Below, piece after piece: positions 25,101 to 33,303 of a stretch of 64,000 nucleotides of DNA. The stretch comes from Prostheceraeus crozeri (taxonomy: Eukaryota; Platyhelminthes; Polycladida; Euryleptidae), in NCBI GenBank assembly GCA_907163375.1, contig CAJQUW010011534.1, forward strand, positions 124,001-188,000. Direction: 5' to 3'. Position numbers and translations under genes: made by a program. A model generated the notes under the pieces. That model searched no databases. It was not told where the DNA came from and was given only the letters and a program-made list of their open reading frames with translations. Within the stretch, counting starts at the first letter, position 1. Each line of letters opens with the position of its first letter.

Positions 25101-27703
25101 CTAAGGTACAGTAGCTGTGTGTTCTACTCCCAACGTTACATTCACACCTCACTCAGTTCTTCAAATGTACAGAACGAGGTAAATTCATGATTTCATCATA
25201 AATCACAAAATCATCCAAAAAATTACGTGTGTGCCATGGCGGGCTAATTGGCCCGCCATGTGTGCAAATGAACGTACATTACATTTCATAAAAATAATGA
25301 ACATGTTAACATCTTATAGGCTAGTCTCAGAACAACACGTTTATGTCAACAGGAAAGTCGCATTGAGGTTTTTGAGACACAGAAGAACGTCAGACTTGCT
25401 TCATGATTAGATACGAAGGCTCAGGTTTGTTTATACTTCCAATGGATGATGGGATGCGATATAGTGCGATTAGCCGTGCAACGTCACAAAACAATCAGCA
25501 GAATTGGTTGCTCGGCAGTGTTCCTTGAAGTTAAAAAACCACAAAATTAGGATAGCTCCCTTCATGAAAAAGAAAAACAAGTGTAGGATGATTAGACAGG
25601 CTGCATGAGGTGACCGACTATTTCTCCTCGAACATATTATTCGTGAACATGTTGTTTTTGCAGCCCATTCAATTTCGAGAATTAAAACATTTTAGCGAAT
25701 GTTTATGAAGAACAGGGTTGACAATATCATTCCATTGCAAGTCATTCCACATCTTATCCACTTGTCAATCTAACAATGACTTGTCAATCATTGCGCGTGT
25801 TATCGCTATAAATCTTCAAGGTTACATGCAAAAACACCGTTGTTACTCACCACTCCGTCAACCTCCGAACGATGAGAAAACGTCTCTTACACCACTTATT
25901 GCGCTGACATTCATCCTTCTTTCTAAACCAGAGTAATTTTAGACAGAATCATAGGAAATAGAGGTTTATAGAAATATAGGGCTTGCTGATCAGTTATATT
26001 GTAGAGCTGATTTTCATCCTGTCTGTCGGCTTCCAGTTATGTTTGCAGTTGTTGTTCATCCTTGGGATCGCTAGTCGGACCTTCCTACCCCTACACCACG
26101 GATGTCCTGCTTCCCTGATGGCCTCCAATGATGTTTGCGGATGGTATCGAGCCTGGATCGTTAGGATCGTTAGTCAGACCTTCCTACCCCTACACCACGA
26201 ATGGCTAATTTCAGTTATCAAAAAATAAAAAGTCTCCTTAATGATGGAGAAAATGAAGAAAACTTTATCGAAGAGAATGGCAATTTGTTCTCCCATTCAG
26301 TCAGACAAAGCATGGATCGTTTTCAACCTTCTCAGGTCGACCTACCTATTATGATAGCAATCTTTGTTCATCTACGTCCTGTCCTGATACAGCTCCTTAT
26401 CGCTATGGCAACCTACTCCCAATAGGACCCATTGTCGAGGCGCGCTTTTGAGAAAGCGTCGTACTTGGCTTCATTTCGACTTTACAAGCTTCCTTCCGAA
26501 CTTTTTGAAAATCAAACCCCTTCATTCATATCAAACGCCGAATCAGCCAAACTCTTCATCCGAATCAACTGAGAAGGAAAGACTCCGCCTACTTTATAAA
26601 GCGGAACATCGAGCGCTAAATGAGACAATCTCCTCAACTTTGACACGCCGAGCTACTCATTCATCCGACGATGACTTGCTAGCTCAAGTGTGTGCAGTCA
26701 TGGTGAAAATCGACGCTTATTCTTCATCGTCCTGGTGTTTCCCCGCGCATCCGTACACCAGCAGAATTATATTGGCCTGGGTTCAGACGTAAGGTGGCAT
26801 TGCTTTCTCAAAGAAATATCGTTTCTCAACGAGATTCTATGCTAAGTGAAAGCTTCCAAATGAGAACGGTGGTGCCTTCCCAACAGGCCACCAGTCTCAC
26901 AAGGTTGTGGTTACCAAGCATTCAAGTGAGAGTGGTGGCACCTCCCCAACAGGAGGCCAGTCTCACACGGTTATGGTCAGTAAGCCCCATGAGAGTGCTG
27001 GCACCTCCACAGCAGGTGACCGGTCTCACAAGGTTATGGTTTGTAAGCGCTCAAGTGAGAGTGGTGGCACCTCCCCAACAGGAGGCCAGTCTCACACGGT
27101 TATGGTCAGTGAGCCCCATGAGAGTGCTGGCACCTCCCCAACAGGAGGCCAGTCTCACACGGTTATGGTCAGTCAGCCCCATGAGAGTGCTGGCACCTCC
27201 ACAGCAGGTGACCGGTCTCACAAGGTTATGGTTTGTAAGCGCTCAAGTGAGAGTGGTGGCACCTCCCAAGCAGGCAGTCAGTCTCAATATAATACAGGGC
27301 GATTTTATCAGTTGTCCATCTTAAACTCTCCGACCTGTGCATGATATAGAATTTTTTGAACGGTGATTGGCGGTTACAATAATGAATGATTGATACAACT
27401 TACCTTGATTAACTGTAGTGTCCGGAGCAGCTAGACCAACAGTTCCCTCTAGCACAGCGTGTGTCATACTGCCCAAACGTGGTGCAGAAACACCCCCAAG
27501 TAGAGGATTTCCATTGCCAGTGTCTCCTAATGGCACTGAGGGACCTCCCAGACCATAAAGAGAGTTAGGATCCTGCTTGACATTGACACTAGCGGCCCCC
27601 ATGTCACCAGGGGGACTTAACGCAGTAAGTGAGTTCAGCTTCGGTTCCAGCTTCGGTTGAAGGTCCATCCCTAACGAGCCGAAGCCTCGCGGAAATAAGT
27701 CTG
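426..27703 (-). CDS. RXR: Retinoid X receptor (RXR/USP family nuclear receptor), five coding exons
   Basis: Ligand-gated nuclear transcription factor, obligate dimer partner of other nuclear receptors and in arthropods the partner of the ecdysone receptor (family knowledge). Exons seen on the minus strand: 27404-27703, 21295-21645, 4379-4678, 4081-4305, 426-682. All introns are GT-AG and every junction is phase 1, so the frame stays open throughout. From ATG 27668 the protein is 465 residues: A/B 1-136, DNA-binding domain 137-202 with P-box CEGCKG, T-box/hinge about 203-240, ligand-binding domain about 241-465, AF-2 core FLTEML at 452-457. Oddities: Ser306 replaces the glycine of the usual GWNELL motif, FLTEML replaces FLMEML, and the whole DNA-binding domain sits in one exon. 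The true N-terminus may lie in an exon further upstream. The family call is very secure; start and 5' exons are not. Confidence 0.95.
1059..1709. mobile_element. Non-autonomous hAT-like element in RXR intron 4
   Basis: 651 bp with imperfect terminal inverted repeats: left end TATGGGTGACTTTTTAATCG, right end (reverse complement) TAGGGGTGCAAAGCGATTAA. Both ends are packed with GATTAAACGATTAATCG-type subterminal repeats. Flanking 8-mers CTTGGGAC (1051-1058) and CTAGAGAC (1710-1717) match 6 of 8, as an old 8-bp target duplication would. No coding capacity. Terminal GATTAATCG arrays occur in some hAT elements, so this superfamily is my inference. Confidence 0.55.
1718..4080. other. Remainder of RXR intron 4
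   Basis: No recognisable gene or repeat family. A 145-codon minus frame at 3044-3481 is open but starts with a hydrophobic, cysteine/phenylalanine-rich run typical of chance AT-rich frames. Its last 65 codons are more balanced but match nothing I know. Confidence 0.5.
4081..4305 (-). CDS. RXR: RXR coding exon 4: middle of ligand-binding domain
   Basis: Residues 306-381. Contains [13 protein letters not shown] (helix 5), [17 protein letters not shown], and [18 protein letters not shown] and [14 protein letters not shown] (helices 7-9), all diagnostic of RXR. Acceptor TTCATTGACAG, donor GTGAGT after 4081. The final G joins AC of exon 5 to make Asp in the NPDAKG motif. Confidence 0.95.
4379..4678 (-). 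CDS. RXR: RXR coding exon 3: hinge and start of ligand-binding domain
   Basis: Residues 206-306. Begins with the T-box [14 protein letters not shown], then an acidic/glycine hinge, then LBD helices H1-H4/5 including [14 protein letters not shown] and DDQVNLLKA, the nuclear-receptor signature region. Acceptor TTTCCTTTACAG precedes 4678; donor GTGAGT follows 4379. The last base (A) completes a codon with GT of exon 4, giving Ser306. It is separated from exon 4 by a 73-bp intron, by far the shortest of the gene. Confidence 0.95.
4732..5490. other. RXR intron 2, no gene seen
   Basis: AT-rich intronic sequence directly downstream of the hinge exon acceptor region. I see no reading frame or repeat to annotate. 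Confidence 0.5.
5492..5636. repeat. Long hairpin (about 60-bp arms, 24-bp loop)
   Basis: Left arm 5492-5552 and right arm 5577-5636 are reverse complements apart from one mismatch and one 1-base gap. The arms include AGTCACTTGTTTTTATTTTA and TTTTCTCATCCTGCAATAAA. Transcribed as part of the RXR pre-mRNA it would form a near-perfect double-stranded stem. It could be a foldback insertion or a source of small RNA; nothing in the arms is recognisable. Confidence 0.85.
5699..5778 (-). CDS. Very tentative terminal exon of the nested gene candidate
   Basis: An acceptor (CATCATTCAG) is followed by a frame of 25 codons to TGA. Its two leading bases fit the phase left by the 6876-7193 candidate exon. 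Short, no recognised motif, and an alternative acceptor a few bases on opens another frame; kept only because the phase fits. Confidence 0.12.
5811..6867. other. RXR intron 2, no gene seen
   Basis: No recognisable gene, repeat family or RNA. Short frames on both strands look like chance. Confidence 0.5.
6876..7193 (-). CDS. Candidate internal exon of an unidentified nested gene
   Basis: 105 codons, open and balanced in composition, with [37 protein letters not shown] and [11 protein letters not shown]. The helical, leucine-spaced character suggests a helical-repeat or tethering-type protein, but I do not recognise the family. The acceptor is in a CAGCGCAGCAG stretch; exon starts at 7193 or 7190 complete the codon left open by the 8142-8248 candidate (AAT|G + CA|GCC). 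Donor candidate GTATAT at 6875. It lies inside RXR intron 2 on the same strand as RXR. Confidence 0.33.
8142..8248 (-). CDS. Candidate internal exon of an unidentified nested gene
   Basis: 35 codons including [19 protein letters not shown] and ending [12 protein letters not shown] consensus donor GTGAGT follows at 8141; the acceptor is AACATCAG. Phase in 2 and phase out 1 fit both neighbouring candidates (8626-8792 and 6876-7193). Composition is coding-like against an AT-rich background. Family unknown. Confidence 0.33.
8626..8792 (-). CDS. Candidate exon of an unidentified nested gene
   Basis: 55 codons including [15 protein letters not shown] and [16 protein letters not shown] after a strong acceptor (GTTGTTTCTACAG). 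The donor GTAGCT is weak. It ends in phase 2, which matches the next candidate exon. Upstream exons were not found; the start of the gene, if real, is missing. Confidence 0.25.
8830..9985. other. RXR intron 2, no gene seen
   Basis: Mostly AT-rich. At 9289-9352 there is a short GC-rich patch of CGGGCC motifs that resembles a second patch at 20473-20565; both could be ends of an old transposon, but I could not pair them. Confidence 0.4.
10069..11775 (-). pseudogene. LINE reverse transcriptase with embedded zinc finger
   Basis: 568 codons, uninterrupted. RT motifs in order: [71 protein letters not shown] and the catalytic LYADDIVL, then LYGSETWCL and the C-terminal [11 protein letters not shown] and [18 protein letters not shown]. 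Between the YADD core and the thumb there is a cysteine finger, CGVCGK...CTKCGLWIH...CERC, resembling a PHD-like module known from invertebrate LINEs. The RT domain itself looks intact; the copy is disabled upstream. Confidence 0.92.
11794..12834 (-). pseudogene. LINE endonuclease C-terminal part and linker
   Basis: 346 codons. The endonuclease continues with [18 protein letters not shown] (catalytic Asp/Asn), TEIDFVVI and QHRLLIADL (the late catalytic His region). A basic, helical linker follows. The frame ends in TGA at 11794-11796 after GFTEDDR and continues without shift into the reverse transcriptase, so this is a point nonsense change, not a natural boundary. Confidence 0.85.
12828..13094 (-). 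pseudogene. LINE endonuclease, N-terminal part
   Basis: Carries the start of an APE-type endonuclease: [13 protein letters not shown] (active-site Asn), then [11 protein letters not shown] (catalytic Glu in LQEVRW). It ends at YKLW with TGA, exactly where the following frame picks up at [10 protein letters not shown]. Related elements have a dozen or so residues there, so a small deletion has removed them and shifted the frame. Confidence 0.8.
13855..14020 (-). mobile_element. tRNA-derived SINE, copy 1
   Basis: Minus strand starts GTCTCCGTGGCACAATCGTC (box A-like) and continues through AAGGTCGAGCTC (box B-like) into a body with GTCGGCAGGAAGGGTATC. The same head and body recur at 49190-49354. 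The pairing of A and B boxes with a shared non-tRNA body marks a SINE, not a tRNA gene. Confidence 0.65.
14214..14290 (+). mobile_element. tRNA-like SINE head or tRNA pseudogene
   Basis: Contains a box A-like GTGTGGATAGAGC and a box B-like GCTCGAATCC separated by TTCTAACTGAC (anticodon-loop-like). The T arm does not pair, so it is not a working tRNA. It resembles heads of arthropod and mollusc tRNA-derived SINEs. Confidence 0.4.
14300..15560. other. RXR intron 2, no gene seen
   Basis: Nothing recognisable except that the right end grades into the transposase relic that begins near 15600. Confidence 0.4.
15600..17300 (+). pseudogene. Transposase relic (Tc/mariner-related, arthropod HTH type), split by an inserted element
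   Basis: The left piece reads [17 protein letters not shown] up to 15669. The right piece resumes at 16910 in the same codon with [11 protein letters not shown] and then [16 protein letters not shown] and [17 protein letters not shown], a helix-turn-helix pattern (family knowledge: DUF4817-type transposable elements of arthropods). After a frameshift near 17112 it continues [11 protein letters not shown] and [12 protein letters not shown], the DDE-type aspartate region. Later sequence is too decayed to follow. The reading frame is continuous across the 15670-16901 insertion if that element and one target copy are disregarded. Confidence 0.65.
15670..16901. mobile_element. Non-autonomous hAT-like element with perfect 8-bp target duplication
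   Basis: 1232 bp. Ends CAGTGGCGTCAATTTG and (reverse complement) CATGGGCGTCAATCCC form inverted repeats matching at 12 of 16 positions. It is flanked by identical 8-mers GTTAGGAT at 15662-15669 and 16902-16909. Runs of G (13 at 15697-15709, 10 at 16811-16820) lie inside both ends. No coding capacity seen. The 8-bp duplication points to the hAT superfamily. It sits inside a transposase reading frame. Confidence 0.85.
17500..18627. other. RXR intron 2, no gene seen
   Basis: AT-rich; short open frames on both strands only. No repeat family recognised. Confidence 0.4.
18636..20126. mobile_element. hAT-like element carrying a LINE fragment and a TA microsatellite
   Basis: 1491 bp. Left end CAGGCGCGTCGCCAGA, right end (reverse complement) CAGTGGCGTCGCCAGG. 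Flanks ACTTCAGA (18628-18635) and ACTTAAGA (20127-20134) match at 7 of 8, consistent with an aged 8-bp duplication. Inside are a (TA)n tract at about 19154-19212 and a LINE C-terminus at 19395-19616. The terminus shares CAGTGGCGTC with the element at 15670-16901. Confidence 0.65.
19395..19616 (+). pseudogene. LINE reverse transcriptase C-terminal fragment
   Basis: Reads [16 protein letters not shown], then [19 protein letters not shown], the pattern that ends RTE-like LINE proteins (compare [11 protein letters not shown] and [16 protein letters not shown] in the LINE at 10069). Only the last ~70 codons survive. Confidence 0.75.
20135..21294. other. RXR intron 2, no gene seen
   Basis: Contains a GC-rich patch with a perfect 16-bp palindrome CCGGGTTCGAACCCGG at 20513-20528, which mimics a tRNA T-loop but has no tRNA around it. 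Otherwise featureless. Confidence 0.4.
21295..21645 (-). CDS. RXR: RXR coding exon 2: complete DNA-binding domain
   Basis: Residues 89-205. After a linker with [10 protein letters not shown] it carries both C4 zinc fingers: finger 1 from CVICGD to the P-box CEGCKG, and finger 2 starting at CRENRQC and ending at CQFCRYEKC. The exon ends RRE|A just before the T-box VQEER, a typical RXR intron site. The donor GTAAGG follows 21295. The acceptor at 21646 reads CTCTCTTGCAG, and it plus the first ~20 exon bases are repeated about every 71 bp upstream (see repeat 21627-21905). Only this proximal acceptor keeps frame with exon 1. Confidence 0.96.
21627..21905. repeat. ~71-bp tandem array spanning the RXR exon 2 splice acceptor
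   Basis: About four units, periods 71, 71 and 70 bp. On the minus strand each unit holds a pyrimidine tract, CAG and the first ~20 bases of exon 2. Acceptor-like sites would start exons at 21645 (used), 21716, 21787 and 21857. Offsets of 71, 142 and 212 bases are not multiples of three, so only the proximal site keeps the RXR frame. Open frames on both strands here come from the repeat. Confidence 0.85.
21906..26060. other. RXR intron 1, no gene seen
   Basis: 4.1 kb without recognisable genes. A GC-rich hairpin sits at 25235-25260. Short plus frames at 24151-24582 are unremarkable. Confidence 0.4.
26065..26202. repeat. Two direct copies of a ~30-bp motif, ~98 bp apart
   Basis: The phrase CCTTCCTACCCCTACACCAC recurs at about 26079 and 26178 with similar flanks. 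Too few copies to call an array. Confidence 0.6.
26862..27290. repeat. 63-bp minisatellite, about 7 units, in RXR intron 1
   Basis: Units begin near 26865, 26928, 26991, 27054, 27117, 27180 and 27243. Two sub-types (GGAGGCCAGTCTCACACGG and GGTGACCGGTCTCACAAGG) alternate as a higher-order pattern. Because 63 is a multiple of three, two plus-strand frames stay open and give 21-residue repeats. That alone is not evidence of translation. It lies just inside the intron, about 115 bp from the exon 1 donor. Confidence 0.92.
27404..27703 (-). CDS. RXR: RXR coding exon 1: A/B (N-terminal activation) domain
   Basis: Encodes the proline/glycine-rich A/B domain with the phrases [12 protein letters not shown] and [15 protein letters not shown]. 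The acceptor is a tandem NAGNAG (exon start 27703 or 27700), so one codon may be optional. The frame is open from the acceptor, so an upstream coding exon is possible. The first internal ATG (27668) has G at -3 and G at +4, a good start context, and gives a normal RXR length. The donor after position 27404 reads GTAAGT. It ends in phase 1 and joins exon 2 to form an Asp codon. A 63-bp minisatellite begins about 115 bp into the following intron. Confidence 0.88.
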
Positions 27704-30018
27704 CTGTAAATAAACAAGGATTATTGCAATACATTCAATCACTTTGACATGTTTGTCATGAAATCCATAATTGTCAATTGAAATTTTAAGAACTGATTGA
27801 AGGTCAATTTCTCGTTTCACGTCCGACAGGATTGGACACTAGGTGGTGGTACAAGCTGGTGACAAATTACTGCTGAAAATACTTCATGCCTATGAGATTA
27901 GCTGATAAAGTTTGATTTTAAAAAGGTCACGCAGTCAATAAAATCCATCCCATAAAGAAAAGCACTGTTTTGGGAGCATCAGAAGATCATTTCACGACAT
28001 TTGATGCACCGCAATATCAGAATGCAGTCAATACCTCTTCCATTAGTGACAACTAGTCAAGTTGTTTTGTTGTCAATGTGAATAAGCTTTTGATACATGT
28101 GGTAAATGTGCTGATTTTGTAGCAGTGCTTCCTTCATATCCCAAAAACTTCCCATACATAGATGCGTGTACAATGCACATATGTTGAGCATCCAAAAATT
28201 CAGCGGCGTAGATTAGAAGAAATAGTGTATAAATCTTCCACATTCAATTCACTACTGCGTCATCCCGAAAGATAGCAAATGATCTCTTATGATTGACTTT
28301 CCAGAAAGAACGTGCGGTGGATTGCAGTTACATAGTTGTGACATCCGTGCGACATTTGAAAATGTAGCACGAGCGAAGCCGAGTGTTTGATATCGAACGC
28401 GTGCGATGAGCAACTGCTATAAGATATCCATGGACTACTAGATGTGGAAGTCCTTTATAGATGCTAAACTAGAGTGCATGTATTCTATAGATGTCAATGA
28501 ACTAAGTTTGGGGTTTTGCTCACTCAATTCTTGAATGTACTATGTATTACTGTTTCCCGGAAAATGAGACAGGGCTCATACTGCATTTTCACTAAGAAGT
28601 TTGACCCTAAGACACATTTTTGAGGGACATCTTAGTTTGCAGGCAAAACAGATGCTAAGAAAAACGATCTACATTTACTTTGCATTTACAACATGCCTTT
28701 ATTCAGAAACTCACAGACAGCAATGTATTCAAAACAATCAATCTCTGGAAAGTCTTGCGTGAGACTGCTTTCATACTTCTTATCGTTTGTCTCGTTATTA
28801 TTAATAAGTGCCAAAAATACATACTTTGGAAAGGATGATGGCATAAACCGCATCACGCCAGTTTAAATCATTATATAAGTAATGCTCATCTCTTTCGCCG
28901 TAGTGATGCCCCTCAACTGGCGCTTATATAATAATCATTCTGAAAAAACATCCAACGTCACAAAATTGTGGAAATACGGTATGATTCATTTTTGTGCTAC
29001 AAAGGCCGCCGCAACGATGTAAATGAACTCGTAAAAGAAATATGCAGATCTATTGAAACAATTTTGGTCACAGGGAATTCGACTTCCCCAGATTGTAGTT
29101 ATTCACTTCGTACCTTTGAATGTGACCATCAAAAACGGTCACTTACAGAGCAGAAAATGTCATCTTTGCAATTACGTCATGAAATTTTATCTCAAGCTGG
29201 AAGTATGATAGTTCATTTCGCTGCAGTGTATGAATCACCACTTAAAATTTATCACTATTTGTCATGTACATATTCCGTGAACACAGAAGTATTGGGAATC
29301 ACTATAAGCAGTCAATTAAAGAAGGTACTTCAGAAGCTGACAAACAATCATTGTCTTTAACAGCCTTAAAAGATGGTCAATAGAATTTCGTCGGAAATTA
29401 CCTTTAAGGGTGAAGACCTCAGTTCACCGATGACTCACTACAAACAGTTCAAGTGCTATCAGCGAAGTGTTCATGATACCTACGCAAAACAGATAGGCCA
29501 ACTGCATAGCGAAAATGTCATTAATTGAAGCTTGAAGGATCGAAGAAACACTGAAGAACCACACAAATTTAATTTCTACCCAAGCTGGACTATGAGCCTC
29601 CGATATCGGTCATGTTACCAAATCGAAGTAGTAAAAATATAAATGCACATTTGCACTGATGGAATGAACAAATATCGATGGCAAAAATATTTCTTAGCAA
29701 TCGATCGACAGGGGCATCTGATCATAAAGCAGCAGATAAGAGTGGTGGTGAAGGTCTGATCAAATTATATTGTGAGGGAATTACCGATTTTCAACTGCAT
29801 CCAACTACTTTATCATGACTTCTAGTGATTTTTGTGATGCGGGAAAATCTTAAGGACATCTAAGTCTGAAAGATCTACAGTAAACAATAAATGTGCTATT
29901 AAATCAAAATTATGATATATGAATTCTACAAATCGATTCAACGCGCGGTTGTAACGAAATAAGAAAAATAATTTATACCGCTTCAGCTATTTTACAATAA
30001 TTCAACAGTTATAGAAGT
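27704..30018. other. Upstream of recognised RXR exon 1, no gene seen
   Basis: AT-rich. A 130-codon plus frame at 28968-29360 has a reasonable composition but no recognised motif; it could be chance or a decayed element. Confidence 0.4.
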
Positions 30019-30020
30019 TT

Positions 30021-30103
30021 AAAATGAAGCAGTATTACCTTCACGTCTTTCATTGGTATAATTTATACCAATGAAAGACGTGAAGGTAATACTGCTTCAT
30101 TTT
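30021..30103. repeat. Perfect 40-bp hairpin with 3-base loop
   Basis: Arms 30021-30060 and 30064-30103 are exact reverse complements (each includes AAGCAGTATTACCTTCACGT or its complement), loop ATT. The absence of any mismatch implies a recent origin, ongoing selection, or an assembly/library foldback. A transcript would form a very stable stem. Confidence 0.93.
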
Positions 30104-30109
30104 ATAATA

Positions 30110-31130
30110 AAGATAATATTGTTGTCACTGCGTTCCGAATCCTTGAACGCGTGAAAACGCATGGATTTCACGCGTTGAAGATATTCGAAAAGTGATGACT
30201 GAATACTATCATTATACTTATAAAAGGCGTTGGTCGCATTAATAAAAAAAAATCAGAAAGAAGATATGACCAAACAAGTGAACAGCATGATAAGAAAAAT
30301 GGAAACAGATACATTCACAGATGGAACTGGGACCACAAACCGCACCTCTATGGAGAAGTGAAGGCTGCGAGACTAATTCACTCTACTGTAACAGTAAATA
30401 GCTGCCCCAATTTTCGGAAGGCGAATGATCTTATGCAGCTCTTCACAATGAAGAATTACGACTCAGTTGGAGTGATGAATGATAGACAGTTTTGACTGGG
30501 TGCGCATCAGTACAGGAGTTCAAAGCTATCTACCTTTGCAGCACGACCAAATTAATGAGTGCCGTAGTTACGTTGTAATATGATTTGTGTATTTCATATT
30601 CTCCATGTATCATATAATCCTGACCACAATAATTTCACCTTATGATCATATTACAATGCCACTGTGATGTGTGTGTCTCTACATGATCATTGCTGTCCTC
30701 TCAAACATGCTTGCAGTTATAGATAATTGCTTACGACCACATATCTGCTTCTAAACACAGACAATCACATCAAAGTTGCTGCTTGCTTGCGTTTCACTAT
30801 TTATGTTTTAGGATTGTTATGTTATCGTTCAGCTGAACGGGAAGTCGCAAGCAATGAATGACAGGCAACTTTGAAAGTGAACAAATTATCAAAGCAGTAC
30901 ATCAAAATTTCCTGTTTTTCACTAAGATGTGCAACCGTCTCTCCAATACGAGTATGGTGCGGCAAAAATATCACCATCTGAACTCCGATATCGACCCGGA
31001 GTTTCTTTCACACAAGATGATGATAACGAAAATATCTTATACAGCGGAAACATAAAAACCTATGTAGATCACTACATGCATGTCTTCTGCATGACATTAT
31101 CATGATCTGTGTCAGGATTGGTTGAACAAT
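30110..31130. other. Intergenic or 5' intron, no gene seen
   Basis: No gene recognised. The right end may include decayed upstream parts of the LINE at 31140. Confidence 0.4.
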
Positions 31131-31139
31131 AATTTCAGT

Positions 31140-31805
31140 TGTCATTCAAAATCAGAAGTGAAAATACTCCGTGTTCATTTTGATCGACACTATAATTGGA
31201 ATTCACACATTAGCAAGATGTCGAAGAAGGTTTCCTGCAGACTGTATGTTTTGAGACAGTTGCGACCCTTTTAGTCCAAATCTGATCTGGTATAGATATA
31301 CAACAGCTATATCAGAGGAGTTCTTGAATATGGAGCACCTTTATTTGTTCGTCTAAACATAACTCAGAGCAATGTTTTAGTAAATCTGCAACGAAGGTGT
31401 CATAAAATTGTTTGTCGTTCCAGCAGTGCTTGTGAGTGTCCCAATTTCGTACCACTGAATTATCGAAGACAATTGATAGCTCATCGACTCTTTTGCTCCA
31501 TCATGAAAGACTCCAAACATCCATTGTACCAACTTATTCCACCACTTTTGAATTATTCCCGCAAACTGCTCATGCCTGTTTGTAGCACTCGACTTAGACA
31601 GAACTCGTTCATACCTTCCATGACTAAACTTTTCAATAATGGATTTACTTACTAACTTCTGCACCTGTATGCTTCATGTTCGATAGTTTTGCTAATTTTC
31701 GTTATTCGTTTTTGTCTTCATGCACTTGTGAAATGTGCATTTGCCTTTGTAAATGATTTAGCCTCACGATTCTCAAATTTGAGGCTTGCATGAAATAAAC
31801 GTTTA
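31140..31805 (+). mobile_element. LINE (CR1/L2/Jockey-type) 3' fragment
   Basis: Reads HYNWNSHISKMSKKVSCRLY, YNSYIRGVLEYGAPLF, NLQRRCHKIVCR, then LLMPVCSTRLRQNSFIPS and FNNG at the C-terminus, the usual tail of CR1/L2/Jockey reverse transcriptases. At least one in-frame stop interrupts it. A short 3' UTR ends in TTATTATTATATTATTAT, a typical 3' simple-repeat tail. Confidence 0.75.
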
Positions 31806-31809
31806 TTAT

Positions 31810-33150
31810 TATATTATTATCACAAAATAATCGCCATAAATTGATTCGTTAGGAGAAATGTTGCCATAATGCCTGTAAAATATTGAACTCAATATTTCTA
31901 CAAAAGATCACTCATGTATAGTCAGGTTAATGGAATCATCGATTAGCATTCATTCATGTAATTAGAAATAGGGTCATACGCAATATCTACACCAACATAC
32001 GATATATTCCGCAACCACTATCAGGAACTGAATACTGACTTTTAACTTTCATGTTTCGTGCTGTATTCACTATCATATAAAGCACAGATGACTTTAATAC
32101 ATGAGCTTATACCTGTAAAGAGCATTGACATCCATTCAATTATGAATGTCGCTAAATGTATTTCATGTAATAGGTCAACTGACAGTCTTTTGCAAGATAG
32201 AACCTTAAACGCAGAATTGAAGTCAACGGAAGTAAGGAAATCAGCATTTTTAATTGCTGAAATAATTCGAACAATTACAATCAATTTATTGCTCACTGCT
32301 GCAATCAAAATTATTTGATAACTCAGTCAAATGTAATTCTAATTAACTTCAAGCAACCCACAAAATATGATCTTGTCATTCCGCATCTTTTCTAACGTTC
32401 GTGGCAGCAATCCCTTCCAAATTCTCAATGCTGAATATTCCCATTAGTTAATATTTCATTTGGAGTTCATTTGGAGTTTCATTTCACTTGGAGTCTTTAA
32501 TGAGAACAAATGCAACAATGCCCTGACATTTCTGTTCACCATAGACAGTAATCAATTTCCAGCTGCATAATCTATAGCATAGGTGGTCACCAGCTCTTTA
32601 TTCGTTCGGGTTTTAATGTCACTACAATAGAAATGCAACTGGCATTAAATCCTGGTGGAAAAGATGTCAATTCGTGGTATAATATTATGAATAGTCACCT
32701 ATTTTTCTGGCATCAGTGTGCCCTCAGGTTATCGTCATTAAAGTCCTCTTCAAATTGGCATTATTCCTATATCTCCATTCAGTGAATGAACATCATAGTA
32801 CAATAATTTTTATCAAAGAAATATCTGGCTAACATAACGTCTTCGACTTCTACAGTGAAGATGCTAGGATTGTCTGTAAGGAAGCTATTTTAAAACAATC
32901 AAGGAATGCATACCGGTACTATTTAATCAGCCTATACGATGACTAATGACAAAATTTATCAACAATTCAAGTGAACTTACCGAGAGGATAATACGGATGT
33001 CGGTAAAGAAGCGGAAAGTGGAAGGATGGGTTCATTACGACCTAGACTCCACAGTACGGTTTCAAAATCAACTTTTATTCTTGACTAAAACAGATATACA
33101 AATGAAAGGGAAGTTGCAATTATAGTAAAGCGCAGTATTCCCCTGACAAC
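31810..33150. other. No gene seen
   Basis: AT-rich sequence without recognised features. Confidence 0.4.
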
Positions 33151-33157
33151 GTCTATT

Positions 33158-33303
33158 GGCTTTCTAAGTGACAATAGGGTTCTTCTCAGCGACACGATTT
33201 GACTCCTCAAACTTCCTGAGATACTCGCCCGAATTGAATGACTGAATTGCCTCCACAATAAGCAGAAGTACATCCTCAAGCGTCTTCTTTTTTACATGAC
33301 CAT
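33158..33303 (-). other. Coding-like minus-strand stretch, unidentified
   Basis: A frame without its own ATG reads KKKTLEDVLLLIVEAIQSF followed by NSGEYLRKFEESNRVAEKNP and a stop. Composition is protein-like (charged, helical), but splice signals are poor and I do not recognise it. Could be an exon, a retrocopy scrap or chance. Confidence 0.15.

Noticed and set aside
25235-25265. Helitron 3' end
   Set aside because: The GC hairpin is there, but no CTRR terminus follows at the expected distance and no 5' TC end was found.
26794-27344. Plus-strand frames of 176 and 145 codons with 21-residue repeats
   Set aside because: They arise because the 63-bp minisatellite period is a multiple of three; two frames are open at once, and there is no splice, promoter or domain evidence for a protein.
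28968-29360. 130-codon plus-strand gene
   Set aside because: No recognised domain, no clear splice or promoter signals; within the range expected by chance in 64 kb.
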